Below, one piece after another: positions 44,661 through 54,468 of a DNA stretch of 64,000 nucleotides. The translations under genes were made by a program, and so were the position numbers. How positions within the stretch are numbered: position 1 is the stretch's first letter; the number at the start of each line of letters is the position of its first letter. This DNA is from Sphingomonas leidyi (GTDB lineage: Bacteria; Pseudomonadota; Alphaproteobacteria; Sphingomonadales; Sphingomonadaceae), in contig NZ_JAASQV010000001.1 of NCBI RefSeq assembly GCF_011761945.1, positions 744,001 through 808,000 of the forward strand, written 5' to 3'. A model generated the notes under the pieces. It saw nothing but the letters and a program-made list of their open reading frames with translations. It did no database searches and was not told the origin of the DNA.

Positions 44661-45380
44661 GTGCCCGTCTTGCATGCCTTTGCCAATCCCGCGCGCTTCC
44701 TCAAGATTGCGCGGCCGCTGACGCCGATCCTGTTCTGGCTCGGCGTGGCGCTGGTGGCGTTCGGCTGCTGGGCCGGGCTCACGCTTACGCCACCCGACGC
44801 GGTGCAGAAGGAAAGCGCGCGCATCCTCTACATCCATGTGCCCAGCGCCTGGCTGGGCATGGGCGGGTGGAGCGGGCTGGCGATCGCGTGCCTGAGCTAT
44901 CTCGTCTGGCGGCATCCGCTGGCGAGCGTCGCGGCGCGGGCGATCGCCCCGGCGGGGGCCACTTTCGCGGCGCTCTGCCTGCTCACCGGCTCGATCTGGG
45001 GGCGTCCGACCTGGGGCACCTGGTGGGAGTGGGACGGACGGCTGACGAGCATGCTGCTGCTCTTCTTCGTCTACATTGCCTGGATCGCGCTGGATCGCGC
45101 CGATGCCGAGCGATCGGGCGACGGGCGGGTGCCGGCGCTGTTCGGCGTGGCGGGCAGCGCGCTGCTCCCCATCGTCCATTATTCGGTGATCTGGTGGAAC
45201 ACGCTCCACCAGGGCGAAAGCGTGCTGGCGGGCAAGATCCACCCCTCGCTGCTCTGGCCGCTCTTCTTCACGCTGGGCGGCTTCACCCTGGTCTTCGCCG
45301 GGGTGGTGCTGATGCGGATGCGGGCTATCCTGGCGGCGCAGAAGGTCGAGGCGCGGCTGCGGCGGATGGCGGCGGCATGA
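44661..45380 (+). CDS. ccmC: CcmC, heme handling protein of cytochrome c maturation
   Basis: A 239-residue, six-helix inner-membrane protein that loads heme on CcmE. It has the tryptophan-rich WWD motif (WGRPTWGTWWEWDGRLTS, about residues 113-130) flanked by the heme-ligand histidines in YIHVPSAW and IVHYSVIWWNTLHQG. The start is GTG 44661. The stop overlaps the ccmD ATG (ATGA at 45377-45380). It opens a tightly overlapping operon; ccmA and ccmB are not in this window. Confidence 0.96.
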   Translation: MPVLHAFANPARFLKIARPLTPILFWLGVALVAFGCWAGLTLTPPDAVQKESARILYIHVPSAWLGMGGWSGLAIACLSYLVWRHPLASVAARAIAPAGATFAALCLLTGSIWGRPTWGTWWEWDGRLTSMLLLFFVYIAWIALDRADAERSGDGRVPALFGVAGSALLPIVHYSVIWWNTLHQGESVLAGKIHPSLLWPLFFTLGGFTLVFAGVVLMRMRAILAAQKVEARLRRMAAA

Positions 45381-45511
45381 ACCATTGGCCCTTCATCACT
45401 GCCGCCTATCTGCTGGTGCTGCTCGGCACCGGCGGGCTGGCGGCGTTCAGCTATGCCGCGATGCGCCGCGCCGAGGCGGCGGCCGCGGCGCTGCGGGGCG
45501 GCCGCGAATGA
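45377..45511 (+). CDS. ccmD: CcmD, small heme exporter protein
   Basis: A 44-residue peptide starting MNHWPFITAAYLLVLLGTGG. One transmembrane helix is followed by a basic, alanine-rich tail, as in CcmD, which helps release holo-CcmE from the CcmABC complex. Both ends overlap neighbours by ATGA junctions. Confidence 0.93.
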   Translation: MNHWPFITAAYLLVLLGTGGLAAFSYAAMRRAEAAAAALRGGRE

Positions 45512-45942
45512 AGCCCAAGCATCAGCGGCTGGTGCTCGTGCTGCTCGCGCTGGGGGCGATCCTCGGCGCGTCGGCGCTCGCCATGTCTGCGCTCCGCGAC
45601 CAGGCGGCGTTCTTCTATGCGCCGGGCGACGTGAAGGGAAAGCCGCTGCCGCTCGACCGGCATGTCCGCCTGGGCGGCATGGTCGAGAAGGGTTCGATCC
45701 GGCGTGCGGCCGACGGCGTTTCGATCCGGTTCGCGGTGACCGACGGCCAGGCGGTGGTCCCGGTCGCGTTCCGCGGAGTGACGCCGGACCTGTTCAAGGA
45801 GGGATCGGGCGTGGTGGCGGAAGGGCGGTTCCAGCCGGACGGCAGCTTCGTCGCCGACAATATTCTTGCCAAGCATGACGAGCGCTACATGCCGCCCCAG
45901 GCCGCCGGCAACATGCACGAGACGAAGACGCTAGCCCAATGA
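45508..45942 (+). CDS. ccmE: CcmE, periplasmic heme chaperone
   Basis: A 144-residue protein with an N-terminal membrane anchor (residues 8-28) and an OB-fold. The covalent heme-binding His123 and Tyr127 are in LAKHDERYMPP. It receives heme from CcmC and passes it to CcmF. ATG 45508 overlaps the ccmD stop. Confidence 0.96.
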   Translation: MKPKHQRLVLVLLALGAILGASALAMSALRDQAAFFYAPGDVKGKPLPLDRHVRLGGMVEKGSIRRAADGVSIRFAVTDGQAVVPVAFRGVTPDLFKEGSGVVAEGRFQPDGSFVADNILAKHDERYMPPQAAGNMHETKTLAQ

Positions 45943-45952
45943 GGATGTGGCA

Positions 45953-47878
45953 ATGATCGCCGAAGCCGGCCTTGCCGCGCTGTGGCTCGCGACGGGCTTC
46001 GCGCTCGTGCAGGTGCTGCTCGCCTGGGGCGCGGCCAAGGGCGCCGACCAGGCCGGCGGGCCGATGGTGATGGCGGCGCTTCGCCGCGTCGCGATCGTCC
46101 AGGGCCTGCTGGCGCTCGCCGCCTTCTTGCTGCTGGTCACGCTGTTCGTGCAGTCGGACATGTCGGTGCTGCTCGTCGTCGAGAACAGCCATTCGATGAA
46201 GCCGCTGATCTACAAGATCGCCGGTGCCTGGGGGAATCACGAGGGCTCGATGCTCCTGTGGGTCACCGTGCTGGCGATATCGGGGGCGGGCGTGGCGCTG
46301 TTCGAGAAGCGGCTGCCCCGCGGCACGCTCGCCGCGACGCTGGGTGCCCAGGCGGCGATCGCGATCGGCTTCTATGCCTTTCTCGCCTTTGCCTCCAACC
46401 CGTTCGTCCGGGTGAGCCCGCCGCCGCTCGACGGGCAGGGGCTCAACCCGCTGCTGCAGGATCCTGGGCTCGCCTTCCACCCGCCGACGCTCTATCTCGG
46501 CTATGTCGGCCTGTCGGTGGCGTTCAGCTTCGCGGTGGGCGCCCTGCTGATGCGCGACGTTGGCCCCGCCTTTGCCCGGGCGATGCGGCCCTGGGTGCTG
46601 GCGGCCTGGATATTCCTCACCATCGGCATCACCGCCGGCAGCTATTGGGCCTATTACGAGCTCGGCTGGGGCGGCTGGTGGTTCTGGGACCCGGTGGAGA
46701 ATGCCTCGCTGATGCCGTGGCTGGCGGCGACGGCGCTGCTCCATTCGGTGAGCGTGCTCGCCACCCGCGACGGCCTGCGCGCCTGGACGGTAATGCTGGC
46801 GGTGGTCGCCTTCTCGATGTCGATGATCGGCACCTTCCTGGTTCGTTCGGGCATCCTGATCAGCGTCCATGCCTTTGCGGTCGATCCCACCCGGGGCGGC
46901 TTCATCCTCGCCCTGCTCGGCCTCTATATCGGCGGGGCGCTGGCGCTGTTCGGCGCGCGGATCGGCACGGTGAAGCAGGGCGCCACCTTCGAGCTGGTCA
47001 GCCGCGAAGGTGCGCTGGTGCTCAACAACCTGCTGCTCTCGGTGATCCTCGGCGTCGTCTTCATCGGTACGCTCTACCCGCTCGTCGCCCAGGCTGCCGG
47101 CGTCCAGCTCTCGATCGGCGCGCCCTTCTTCGAGAAGGCGGCGGTGCCGGTCGGTCTCGCGCTCGTCGCCGCCACCGCGGCGGGGCCGCTGCTCAAATGG
47201 CGCCGCGACCAGTGGAACGCGCTGTTCGGCAAGCTGCTCGTGCCCGTCGGCGTGGCGGGCATCGCCTTCGCCCTGGTCTTCGCGCTGGGCGGGGCGCAGT
47301 GGCTGCCGGCGCTGGTGCTCGGACTGGCCGCCGGCCTGGCCGTTGCCAGCGTCCTCCCGCTCATCCGTCGCAACCTGCGCCGCACGCCGCTGCACCTCTA
47401 CGGGATGGCCGTCGCGCATCTCGGCATCGCGGTGAGCATCGCCGGCATGGCCGCGGACGGTGCGTTCAAGGTCGAGCGGCTGGCGGCGATCGCGGTTGGG
47501 CAGAACGTCTCCGTCGGCCCATATCGCGTCGAGCTGCTCGGGGTGCGGCCCGCGGTGGGGCCCAACTGGTCGGCGCTCGAGGCGCATCTCAAGGCGACGC
47601 GCATCGGGAGTGCGCCCTTCGACCTCTTCCCGCAGCAGCGCTTCTTCGCCAACCCGCCGACCAACACCAACGAGGCCGCGATCGCGACCGAGCTGGACGG
47701 CCAGCTCTACACCGTGATCGGCCAGGGCGACGGCGAGGGGCGCTGGCAGATCCGGGCGTGGTGGAAGCCCTTCGTCACGCTGATCTGGGCGGGCGGGGCG
47801 ATGATCGCGCTGGGCGGGCTGCTCTCGCTGATCGGGCGAGTGCGGCGGGAACGGCGCGATGCGGAGGAGGCGGCATGA
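45953..47878 (+). CDS. ccmF: CcmF, cytochrome c heme lyase subunit
   Basis: A 641-residue, roughly 15-helix membrane protein that attaches heme to apocytochrome c with CcmH and CcmI. Visible landmarks are GNHEGSMLLWV, the WWD motif GWGGWWFWDPVENASLMPWL (about residues 239-258) and NNLLLSVILGVVFIGTLYPL. ATG 45953 has GAGG eight bases upstream and is preferred over GTG 45947. The end overlaps ccmG. Confidence 0.96.
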   Translation: MIAEAGLAALWLATGFALVQVLLAWGAAKGADQAGGPMVMAALRRVAIVQGLLALAAFLLLVTLFVQSDMSVLLVVENSHSMKPLIYKIAGAWGNHEGSMLLWVTVLAISGAGVALFEKRLPRGTLAATLGAQAAIAIGFYAFLAFASNPFVRVSPPPLDGQGLNPLLQDPGLAFHPPTLYLGYVGLSVAFSFAVGALLMRDVGPAFARAMRPWVLAAWIFLTIGITAGSYWAYYELGWGGWWFWDPVENASLMPWLAATALLHSVSVLATRDGLRAWTVMLAVVAFSMSMIGTFLVRSGILISVHAFAVDPTRGGFILALLGLYIGGALALFGARIGTVKQGATFELVSREGALVLNNLLLSVILGVVFIGTLYPLVAQAAGVQLSIGAPFFEKAAVPVGLALVAATAAGPLLKWRRDQWNALFGKLLVPVGVAGIAFALVFALGGAQWLPALVLGLAAGLAVASVLPLIRRNLRRTPLHLYGMAVAHLGIAVSIAGMAADGAFKVERLAAIAVGQNVSVGPYRVELLGVRPAVGPNWSALEAHLKATRIGSAPFDLFPQQRFFANPPTNTNEAAIATELDGQLYTVIGQGDGEGRWQIRAWWKPFVTLIWAGGAMIALGGLLSLIGRVRRERRDAEEAA

Positions 47879-48402
47879 GGCGATTGCTGATCTGGGCACC
47901 GCTGGCGCTGTTCGCCCTGATCTTCGGGCTGGTCGCGGCCGGGCTGATCAAGCCGGCGGACCGGACGATCCGCTCGGGGATGATCGGCAAGCCGCTGCCC
48001 GAGCTCGCGATGAAGCCGCTGCTTCCCGGGCGGCCCGGCATCGCCACTGCCGACTTCGCTACCGGCAAGCCGCGCCTGCTCAATGTGTTCGCCAGCTGGT
48101 GCATCCCCTGCATCGCCGAGGCGCCGCAGCTGCTGAAGCTCAAACAGGCCGGGTTGGAGATCGATGCGATCGCGATCCGCGACACGCCGGACGCGGTGCG
48201 GGCCTTTCTCGCGCGGAACGGCGATCCCTATGCCCGGATCGGCGATGACCCCACCGGCAAGGCCCAGATCGCGCTCGGCTCGTCGGGGGTGCCCGAGACT
48301 TTCCTGATCAACGGCCGGGGCGAGATCGTCGACCAGCATATCGGCGATATCCGGGCGGACGATATTCCAGCGATACTGCGCAAGCTCGAGGCGGCGAAAT
48401 GA
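47875..48402 (+). CDS. ccmG: CcmG/DsbE, thiol:disulfide interchange protein
   Basis: A 175-residue thioredoxin-fold protein anchored by an N-terminal helix (residues 5-24). The active site is WCIPC (Cys76, Cys79), followed by the cis-proline loop SSGVPETFLI. It reduces the cysteines of apocytochrome c or of CcmH. ATGA overlaps on both sides. Confidence 0.96.
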   Translation: MRRLLIWAPLALFALIFGLVAAGLIKPADRTIRSGMIGKPLPELAMKPLLPGRPGIATADFATGKPRLLNVFASWCIPCIAEAPQLLKLKQAGLEIDAIAIRDTPDAVRAFLARNGDPYARIGDDPTGKAQIALGSSGVPETFLINGRGEIVDQHIGDIRADDIPAILRKLEAAK

Positions 48403-48806
48403 GGCTTGCGGCCTTCCTTCTGGCGCTGCTCCTGGCGGCCCCCGCGGCGGCGGATTCGAACCGGCCGCCGGCGGCGCTGGCCTATACCCAGCTGCCCGAC
48501 GCGGCGCAGGAGGCCAGGGCCAGGGCGCTGATGGAGACGCTGCGCTGCCTCGTCTGCCAGGGCCAGTCGATCGCCGATAGCGATGCCGAGATGGCCGGAG
48601 ACATGCGCGCGCTGGTTCGCGAGCGTATCGCCAGGGGCGAGCAACCTGCGGCAATCCGCGGATACCTGATCCAGCGCTACGGCGACTATGTCACCTATGA
48701 TCCGCCATTCAGCTGGGTGACCGCACCCCTCTGGATGGCGCCGGTGCTGCTGCTGGTCATCGGCCTGTTGCTGGCGCGGCGCCTGTTCCGCAGAAGGGGG
48801 GCGTGA
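48399..48806 (+). CDS. ccmH: CcmH, cytochrome c maturation oxidoreductase (short form)
   Basis: A 135-residue periplasmic protein with a signal sequence, the LRCLVCQ redox motif (Cys50, Cys53) in a three-helix domain, and a C-terminal membrane helix (WMAPVLLLVIGLLLARRLF). It keeps the apocytochrome CxxCH motif reduced. The short form goes with a separate CcmI-like protein, encoded next. Confidence 0.95.
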   Translation: MRLAAFLLALLLAAPAAADSNRPPAALAYTQLPDAAQEARARALMETLRCLVCQGQSIADSDAEMAGDMRALVRERIARGEQPAAIRGYLIQRYGDYVTYDPPFSWVTAPLWMAPVLLLVIGLLLARRLFRRRGA

Positions 48807-49468
48807 TGGGCTGGGCGATGCTCGCCTCGATGGCCGTCGTCGCGGTGCTGGCGCTCGTGCTGCTGCGCTATCCGCGCAAGCTGTGGACCGTCCCCGCCAC
48901 GGCGCTCATGCTCGGCGCCGCAGGCTATGCCTGGCAGGGCAGTCCGGGCCTTCCCGGCCATCCCGTCGTGCCCGGCGGGCAGCGGGTCGCGGTCGACCAG
49001 GGGCTGATCGACTTGCGGGACGCGATGTTCGGCAAATACGGCACCTATGCCTGGAGCTATGGCAATCTGGCCGACGGCATGCTCCGCCAGGGCGATCGGG
49101 AGCGGGCAGTGAAGGTGTGGCAGGGCGCCGTGCGGCAGGTGCCCGGGGATGTCGCGCTATGGACCGGCTTCGGTTCGGCGCTCGCCGAATATGATGGCAA
49201 CCAGATATCGCCGGCCGCGCAATTCGCCTTTGACAAGGCGCTGGCGCTGAGCCCCGAGCATCCGGGGCCGCCCTTCTTCTACGGGCTCGCGCTGATCCGT
49301 GCGAATCGCTTCGCCGAAGCCGAGCCCTGGTGGGAGAAGGCCGTGGCGCTGACGCCGGAAAAGGCAAGCTACCGTCCGGCGCTGGTGGCGCGGCTGCTTA
49401 CGCTGGAGATGTTCCTGCAGGAGCAGGCCCGGCGAGAAGGGCGGCCGGCGGCCGGTCCGGCCCGCTAG
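48806..49468 (+). CDS. TPR protein of cytochrome c biogenesis (CcmI/NrfG-like)
   Basis: A 220-residue protein with two hydrophobic N-terminal segments and three tetratricopeptide-like repeats. Examples are YGTYAWSYGNLADGMLRQGDRERAVKVWQGAV and FYGLALIRANRFAEAEPWWEKAVAL. Proteins of this type hold the apocytochrome C-terminus for the heme lyase. ATG 48806 overlaps the ccmH stop by one base; GTG 48803 is possible. It ends the ccm operon. Confidence 0.85.
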   Translation: MGWAMLASMAVVAVLALVLLRYPRKLWTVPATALMLGAAGYAWQGSPGLPGHPVVPGGQRVAVDQGLIDLRDAMFGKYGTYAWSYGNLADGMLRQGDRERAVKVWQGAVRQVPGDVALWTGFGSALAEYDGNQISPAAQFAFDKALALSPEHPGPPFFYGLALIRANRFAEAEPWWEKAVALTPEKASYRPALVARLLTLEMFLQEQARREGRPAAGPAR

Positions 49469-49515
49469 GACATCAAGGGCTCGATCCCGGTTCCGGACCG
49501 GGCTAGCTGGCCGCT

Positions 49516-50022
49516 ATGAATATGATCCAGCCCATCCGGATTCGCCGCGCGCATGCAGGGGATGCGCCGCGCCTGAAGGCCATCTTGCAGGACAGTTTCG
49601 AGAGCACCTGGCTACCGGTTCTGACGCCGGCCGCCGCGGCGAGCTATCGCATCGAGGCGCGCGGGGCACGCTATGTCGAGGACAGCCTTGAGGCGTTCCG
49701 GGTTGCGGAGGTCGAAGATGTCGTCGCCGGCTTCGTACATTGGCAGGACGATTTCGTCGAAGGCCTCCATGTTCATGGGGACCATCGGCGACAAGGAGTC
49801 GGCAGGCTTCTGATGGATTGCGCCGAGCGGGCGATGGCCCTGGAGGGTTTCGCGGCGGCGCGCCTAGAGACCGACAGCTTCAATGTTGCCAGCCAGGCAT
49901 TCTATCTCGGCCGCGGTTATGCCGAGCAGGCGCGCTATCCCGACGAGGAATGGGACAGCGGCTTCACGACCATCCTCTACGTCAAGCGGCTCGATCGCGG
50001 TCGGGACCCCGGGGCCGAATGA
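49516..50022 (+). CDS. GNAT-family N-acetyltransferase
   Basis: A 168-residue acyltransferase of the GNAT fold. The acetyl-CoA-binding motif is GDHRRQGVGRLLMDCAERAM (about residues 92-111, Q/RxxGxG/A), and NVASQAFYLGRGYAE near residue 125 supplies the usual C-terminal Asn-Tyr region. The acceptor is unknown. Single gene between ccm and ald. Confidence 0.88.
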   Translation: MNMIQPIRIRRAHAGDAPRLKAILQDSFESTWLPVLTPAAAASYRIEARGARYVEDSLEAFRVAEVEDVVAGFVHWQDDFVEGLHVHGDHRRQGVGRLLMDCAERAMALEGFAAARLETDSFNVASQAFYLGRGYAEQARYPDEEWDSGFTTILYVKRLDRGRDPGAE

Positions 50023-50025
50023 AAC

Positions 50026-50056
50026 GAGCCGGGAAACGACGATCGTTCCCCGGCTC
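50026..50056. terminator. Bidirectional hairpin between acetyltransferase and ald
   Basis: GAGCCGGG (50026-50033) pairs with CCCGGCTC (50049-50056), extended by AA/TT with a one-base bulge. It lies between two convergent genes. No clear T-run. Confidence 0.5.
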
Positions 50057-50079
50057 CGTGATCCTGTCCGAAGGCGCGA

Positions 50080-51186
50080 TCAGCCCGCCCAGGCCTGGTA
50101 GGGCAGGTCGAGATCGTCGGCGACCGCCTTGAACGCGATCTTGCCCTTGTAGACGTTGAGGCCGTTGGCGAGATGCTTGTCGGCCTTCATCGCGCCCTCG
50201 GCGCCGAGGTTCGCCAGCTTGAGCACGAACGGCAACGTCGCGTTGTTGAGCGCGAAGGCCGAGGTGCGGGCGACTGCGCCCGGCATGTTGGCGACGCAAT
50301 AATGGATCACGCCGTCGACTTCATAAACCGGGTTGTCGTGCGTGGTGGCATGGCTGGTCTCGAAGCAGCCGCCCTGGTCGATCGCGATGTCGACCAGAAC
50401 CGAGCCGCGCATCATCGTCTTGAGCATGTCCTTCGTCACCAGCTTCGGCGCCGCGGCGCCCGGCACGAGCACCGCGCCGATCACGACCTGCGCGGTCTTC
50501 ACCGCCTCGGCGATCGCGGCCTTGCTGGCATAGGCGGTCTTGATCTGGCTGCCGAAATGCATGTCGAGCTCGGCCAGCCGCTCGTTGTTGATGTCGTAGA
50601 TCGTCACGTCGGCGCGCTGGCCGGTGGCCATCTGCGCCGCGTTGATGCCCGATACGCCGCCGCCCAGGATCGCGACCTTGCACGGCGCCACGCCCGGCAC
50701 GCCGCCGAGCAGTTCGCCGCGGCCGCCCTGTTCCTTCTCGAGATAGTGCGAGGCGACCTGGATCGACATGCGGCCGGCAACTTCGCTCATCGGCTTGAGC
50801 AGCGGCAGCGCGCCCGAATTCGACGTCACCGTCTCATAGGCGATGCAGGTCGCGCCCGAGGCCATGAGGCCCTCGGCCTGGGGCTTGTCGGCAGCCAGAT
50901 GGAGATAGGTGAAGAGGATGTGGCGCGGCTCGAGCAGCGCGATTTCCTGGGCCTGCGGCTCCTTGACCTTCACGATCATGTCCGAGCCCGCGAACACCGC
51001 GGCGGCGTCCGGCGCGATCTTCGCACCGACCCTGATATAGGCTTCGTCGTCGAAATCGATGCCGGTGCCGGCCTTGGTCTCGACCAGCACTTCGTGGCCG
51101 GCATGAACCAGTTCGGCCACGGAAGCCGGGGTCAGGCCGACGCGATATTCGTGATTCTTGATTTCCTTGGGAACGCCGATGCGCAT
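50080..51186 (-). CDS. ald: Alanine dehydrogenase
   Basis: A 368-residue NAD-dependent enzyme that converts L-alanine to pyruvate and ammonia. It begins MRIGVPKEIKNHEYRVGLTP, with the substrate residues Lys in VKVKEPQ and His in TYLHLAAD. The NAD site is AILGGGVSGINAA (about residues 170-182) and the family end is LNVYKGKIAFKAVAD. ATG 51186 follows GGAGAGG. An Lrp/AsnC regulator is encoded divergently 137 bases away, the common arrangement for ald. Confidence 0.96.
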   Translation of the reverse strand: MRIGVPKEIKNHEYRVGLTPASVAELVHAGHEVLVETKAGTGIDFDDEAYIRVGAKIAPDAAAVFAGSDMIVKVKEPQAQEIALLEPRHILFTYLHLAADKPQAEGLMASGATCIAYETVTSNSGALPLLKPMSEVAGRMSIQVASHYLEKEQGGRGELLGGVPGVAPCKVAILGGGVSGINAAQMATGQRADVTIYDINNERLAELDMHFGSQIKTAYASKAAIAEAVKTAQVVIGAVLVPGAAAPKLVTKDMLKTMMRGSVLVDIAIDQGGCFETSHATTHDNPVYEVDGVIHYCVANMPGAVARTSAFALNNATLPFVLKLANLGAEGAMKADKHLANGLNVYKGKIAFKAVADDLDLPYQAWAG

Positions 51187-51323
51187 GGGAACCTCTCCAT
51201 GAATGCTATTGGCGCGCAGAATATAGCATGGCGAGCGGGGAATCCCTGCAAAGATATGACAGGGATGTGCGTTGCGTGCATGGAATTGCTGCAACGGGCA
51301 TGGAAATCGGCTATCCATGCAAC

Positions 51324-51794
51324 ATGGACAGGATCGACGCAGCTATCCTCAAGTCGCTGGCCGCCGATGCGCGAGCGCCGGTGAGCGCCGTCGCCGCACA
51401 GGTGGGGCTGTCGCAATCGGCCTGCACGCGCCGGATCCAGGCACTGGAGGCGTCGGGCCATGTCCAGGGCTATGGGGCCCGCCTGGGGCATCGCCGGCTC
51501 GGCTTCCGGATCACCGCGCTGGTCGACATCACGCTGGGCACGCAGGTGGAGGAGGACCTGGCGCGGTTCGAGGCGGCGGTGGCGCAGATCGACGGGGTGG
51601 TGGAATGCGCACTGGTTTCGGGCGGGCAGGACTATCGGCTGAAGATCCTGGCGCGCGACCTGGACGATTATGAGCGGCTGCACCGCGAGCATCTGGGGAG
51701 ACTGCCCGGCGTGGTGACGATCAATTCGAGCTTCGTGCTGCGCGCGGTGCCGACGCGCAGCGAGGCGGAGGCGCTGTTCGGGGGCGGGCGGTAG
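51324..51794 (+). CDS. Lrp/AsnC-family transcriptional regulator (probable regulator of ald)
   Basis: A 156-residue regulator. The N-terminal helix-turn-helix is MDRIDAAILKSLAADARAPV and QVGLSQSACTRRIQALEASG, and a C-terminal RAM/AsnC ligand domain follows (about residues 65-150). It is divergent from alanine dehydrogenase, so control of ald in response to alanine is the likely role. The start is ATG 51324; frame upstream to 51228 has no domain sequence. Confidence 0.92.
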   Translation: MDRIDAAILKSLAADARAPVSAVAAQVGLSQSACTRRIQALEASGHVQGYGARLGHRRLGFRITALVDITLGTQVEEDLARFEAAVAQIDGVVECALVSGGQDYRLKILARDLDDYERLHREHLGRLPGVVTINSSFVLRAVPTRSEAEALFGGGR

Positions 51795-51970
51795 CCGGCT
51801 TGCGAGAGTCCTCCGCCCGGGAACCCTTCAACCCCTTGCGCGCCCGCCTGCGCGTAACGACATTCGTTGATTGCCGATGCTGCGCGTGCTAACCGCCCGC
51901 GCACTTTGAAGATCGAGAACGCAGGTCGCATGACCAGGTCCGTTTCCTCTCTGACGCGACACCCGCGCCC

Positions 51971-53905
51971 GTGAACACCCCTTCCGAGGGAGCCGCCGAG
52001 TCGGCTCCGGCACAGATCGACGCGCCCGCCGCGCATGCCCACAGCCATGACGCGACGTGGAAGCTCGCGATCGGCGCGATCGGCATCGTCTTCGGCGATA
52101 TCGGCACGAGCCCGCTCTACGCCTTTCGCGAGACGTTCGACGGCCATCACAAGCTGGCGCTCGACACGCTCCACATCATGGGCGTGATCAGCCTGATGTT
52201 CTGGTCGATGATGGTGGTGGTGACGCTGAAGTACGTCACGATCATCATGCGGGCGGACAACAAGGGCGAGGGCGGCAGCCTGGCGCTGCTGGCGCTGATC
52301 TCGCGCAGCAGCGGCAATCCCAAGCGCTGGACGCAGGGCATCGTGCTGCTCGGCGTGTTCGCCACCGCGCTCTTCTATGGCGATTCGATGATCACCCCGG
52401 CGGTGTCGGTACTTTCGGCGGTGGAGGGACTCGCCGTCGCCGCGCCGGGATTCGGCAGGCTGGTGCTGCCGATCGCGGTGGTGATCCTGGTGCTGCTCTT
52501 CTCGATCCAGCGGACCGGCACCTCGCGGGTCGGCACGTTGTTCGGGCCGATCATGCTCCTCTATTTCCTGACGATCGCGACGCTCGGCACGCTCAGCCTG
52601 GTCCAGACGCCGACGATCCTCAACGCGCTTCTCCCGCACCATGCCTTCCTGTTCTTCGCCGAGGATCCGGTGCGGGCCTTCCTGGCGCTCGGCTCGGTCG
52701 TGCTGGCGGTGACCGGCGCCGAGGCGCTCTACGCCGATATGGGCCATTTCGGACGCAAGCCGATCCGCATCTCCTGGCTGTGGTTCGTGCTGCCGGCGCT
52801 CATCCTCAACTATATGGGGCAGGGCGCGCTGCTGATGCGCGAGGGCCATGCGGCGCTGCGCAGCCCGTTCTACATGCTCGCGCCCGAGGTGCTGCAGTTC
52901 CCGCTCGTCATCCTGGCGACGATGGCCGCGGTCATCGCGTCGCAGGCGGTGATCTCGGGTGCCTTCTCCGTCACCCAGCAGGCGATCCAGCTGGGCTTCG
53001 TGCCGCGCCTGCGCATCGAGCATACCAGCGCCTCCACCGCCGGCCAGATCTACATCCCGCTCATCAACTGGGCGCTGATGATCATGGTGATCCTGCTGGT
53101 GCTGGTGTTCCAGACCTCGTCGAACCTCACCGCGGCCTATGGCATCGCCGTCACCGGTGCGATGTTCATCGACAATTGCCTGCTCGCGGTCGTGCTGTTC
53201 GGGCTGTGGAAGTGGAAGAAGCGCTATGCGATTCCGCTGCTCGCGGTGTTCTTCACCGTCGACCTGGCCTATTTCGCCGCGAACCTGACCAAGGTGCCCG
53301 ATGGCGGCTGGTTCCCGCTTTTCGTCGGCTTCGTCGTGTTCACGCTGCTGACGACCTGGTCGAAGGGCCGCCAGCTGATGATCAATCGCCTCCGCGAGAG
53401 CGCGATGCCGATCAAGATCTTCATCACCTCCGCCGCCACCACGGCCACCCGGGTGCCCGGCACCGCGGTGTTCATGACCTCCACGCCCGAAGGCGTGCCG
53501 CATGCGCTGCTCCACAACCTCAAGCACAACAAGGTGCTGCACGACCGGGTGATCCTGCTCACCGTGAAGATCAAGGACGTGCCCTATGTCTCCGACGAGA
53601 ACCGGATGATGATCGAGGATCTGGGCAAGGGTTTCCACCGCATGATCCTGGCCTATGGCTTCATGCAGGAGGCGGATGTTCCCGCGGCGCTCAAGTCGGT
53701 CAACGCCTGCGGCGCCGAGTTCAAGATGATGGAGACCAGCTTCTTCCTCGCGCGCCAGACGCTGCTGCCCTCCGCCCGGCCGGGGATGATGATCTGGCGC
53801 GAGAAGCTGTTCGCCTGGATGCTGCGCAACGCCGAAAGCGCGATGGAGTTCTTCCGTTTGCCCACCAACCGCGTGGTCGAGCTGGGCAGCCAGGTGGAGA
53901 TTTGA
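51971..53905 (+). CDS. kup: Kup, low-affinity potassium uptake protein
   Basis: A 644-residue KUP/HAK/KT transporter with about 12 membrane helices. It has the first-helix signature [17 protein letters not shown] (about residues 37-53), [14 protein letters not shown] and a cytoplasmic C-terminal domain from about residue 460. It imports K+ with protons. The start is GTG 51971. The stop overlaps a TTG start of the next gene. Confidence 0.95.
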   Translation: MNTPSEGAAESAPAQIDAPAAHAHSHDATWKLAIGAIGIVFGDIGTSPLYAFRETFDGHHKLALDTLHIMGVISLMFWSMMVVVTLKYVTIIMRADNKGEGGSLALLALISRSSGNPKRWTQGIVLLGVFATALFYGDSMITPAVSVLSAVEGLAVAAPGFGRLVLPIAVVILVLLFSIQRTGTSRVGTLFGPIMLLYFLTIATLGTLSLVQTPTILNALLPHHAFLFFAEDPVRAFLALGSVVLAVTGAEALYADMGHFGRKPIRISWLWFVLPALILNYMGQGALLMREGHAALRSPFYMLAPEVLQFPLVILATMAAVIASQAVISGAFSVTQQAIQLGFVPRLRIEHTSASTAGQIYIPLINWALMIMVILLVLVFQTSSNLTAAYGIAVTGAMFIDNCLLAVVLFGLWKWKKRYAIPLLAVFFTVDLAYFAANLTKVPDGGWFPLFVGFVVFTLLTTWSKGRQLMINRLRESAMPIKIFITSAATTATRVPGTAVFMTSTPEGVPHALLHNLKHNKVLHDRVILLTVKIKDVPYVSDENRMMIEDLGKGFHRMILAYGFMQEADVPAALKSVNACGAEFKMMETSFFLARQTLLPSARPGMMIWREKLFAWMLRNAESAMEFFRLPTNRVVELGSQVEI

Positions 53906-54414
53906 GCGAGAGGCCGGCGCCGCTGGTCGTCACCGCGCTGTTCGGGCGCCAGGATCAGGCCTGGTTCAACGCGTTGCGCCGCGCGCATTATCCGCCCGAG
54001 CGTAACGTGCTCGATGCGCATCTGACGTTGTTCCACCAGCTGCCGCCTTCGGCGGCGGAGGAGCTCAAGCACCGGCTTTCGGTGGAGACCCGCGGCGTGC
54101 GCGCGCCGCGGGCCAAGGTGATCGGGCTGATGTCGCTGGGCGGCGGCGTCGCCTATCGAATCGAGGCCCCCGAGCTGGTCGCGATCCGAGAGGGGCTGGT
54201 CGATGCGTTCACCGGGCTGCTGACGCCCCAGGATGCCGGCCGCTGGCGACCGCACGTCACCATCCAGAACAAGGTGCGGCCAGTGCTGGCCAAGGCGGTG
54301 CTGGCCGCGCTGGCGCGCGATTTCACGGCCCGCGAGGTGGAAATCGCGGGGCTGGCGAGCTGGCATTATCGCGGCGGACCGTGGGAAATGCATTCGCGTC
54401 ACATGTTCGCTTGA
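53902..54414 (+). CDS. 2H-phosphoesterase / 2'-5' RNA ligase family protein
   Basis: A 170-residue protein with the two His-x-Thr motifs of the 2H superfamily: HLT at 40-42 ([10 protein letters not shown]) and HVT at 118-120 (RPHVTIQNK). These act on 2',3'-cyclic or 2'-5' phosphodiesters of RNA or nucleotides. The likely start is TTG 53902, overlapping the kup TGA in a TTGA junction; no ATG is available near the domain start. Co-transcription with kup is implied. The substrate is unknown. Confidence 0.85.
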   Translation: MSERPAPLVVTALFGRQDQAWFNALRRAHYPPERNVLDAHLTLFHQLPPSAAEELKHRLSVETRGVRAPRAKVIGLMSLGGGVAYRIEAPELVAIREGLVDAFTGLLTPQDAGRWRPHVTIQNKVRPVLAKAVLAALARDFTAREVEIAGLASWHYRGGPWEMHSRHMFA

Positions 54415-54468
54415 CCTGCGATGAGGGCGGACCTATTGGGCCCCCTCGCTTCGGCGACAGCCTCTTGG

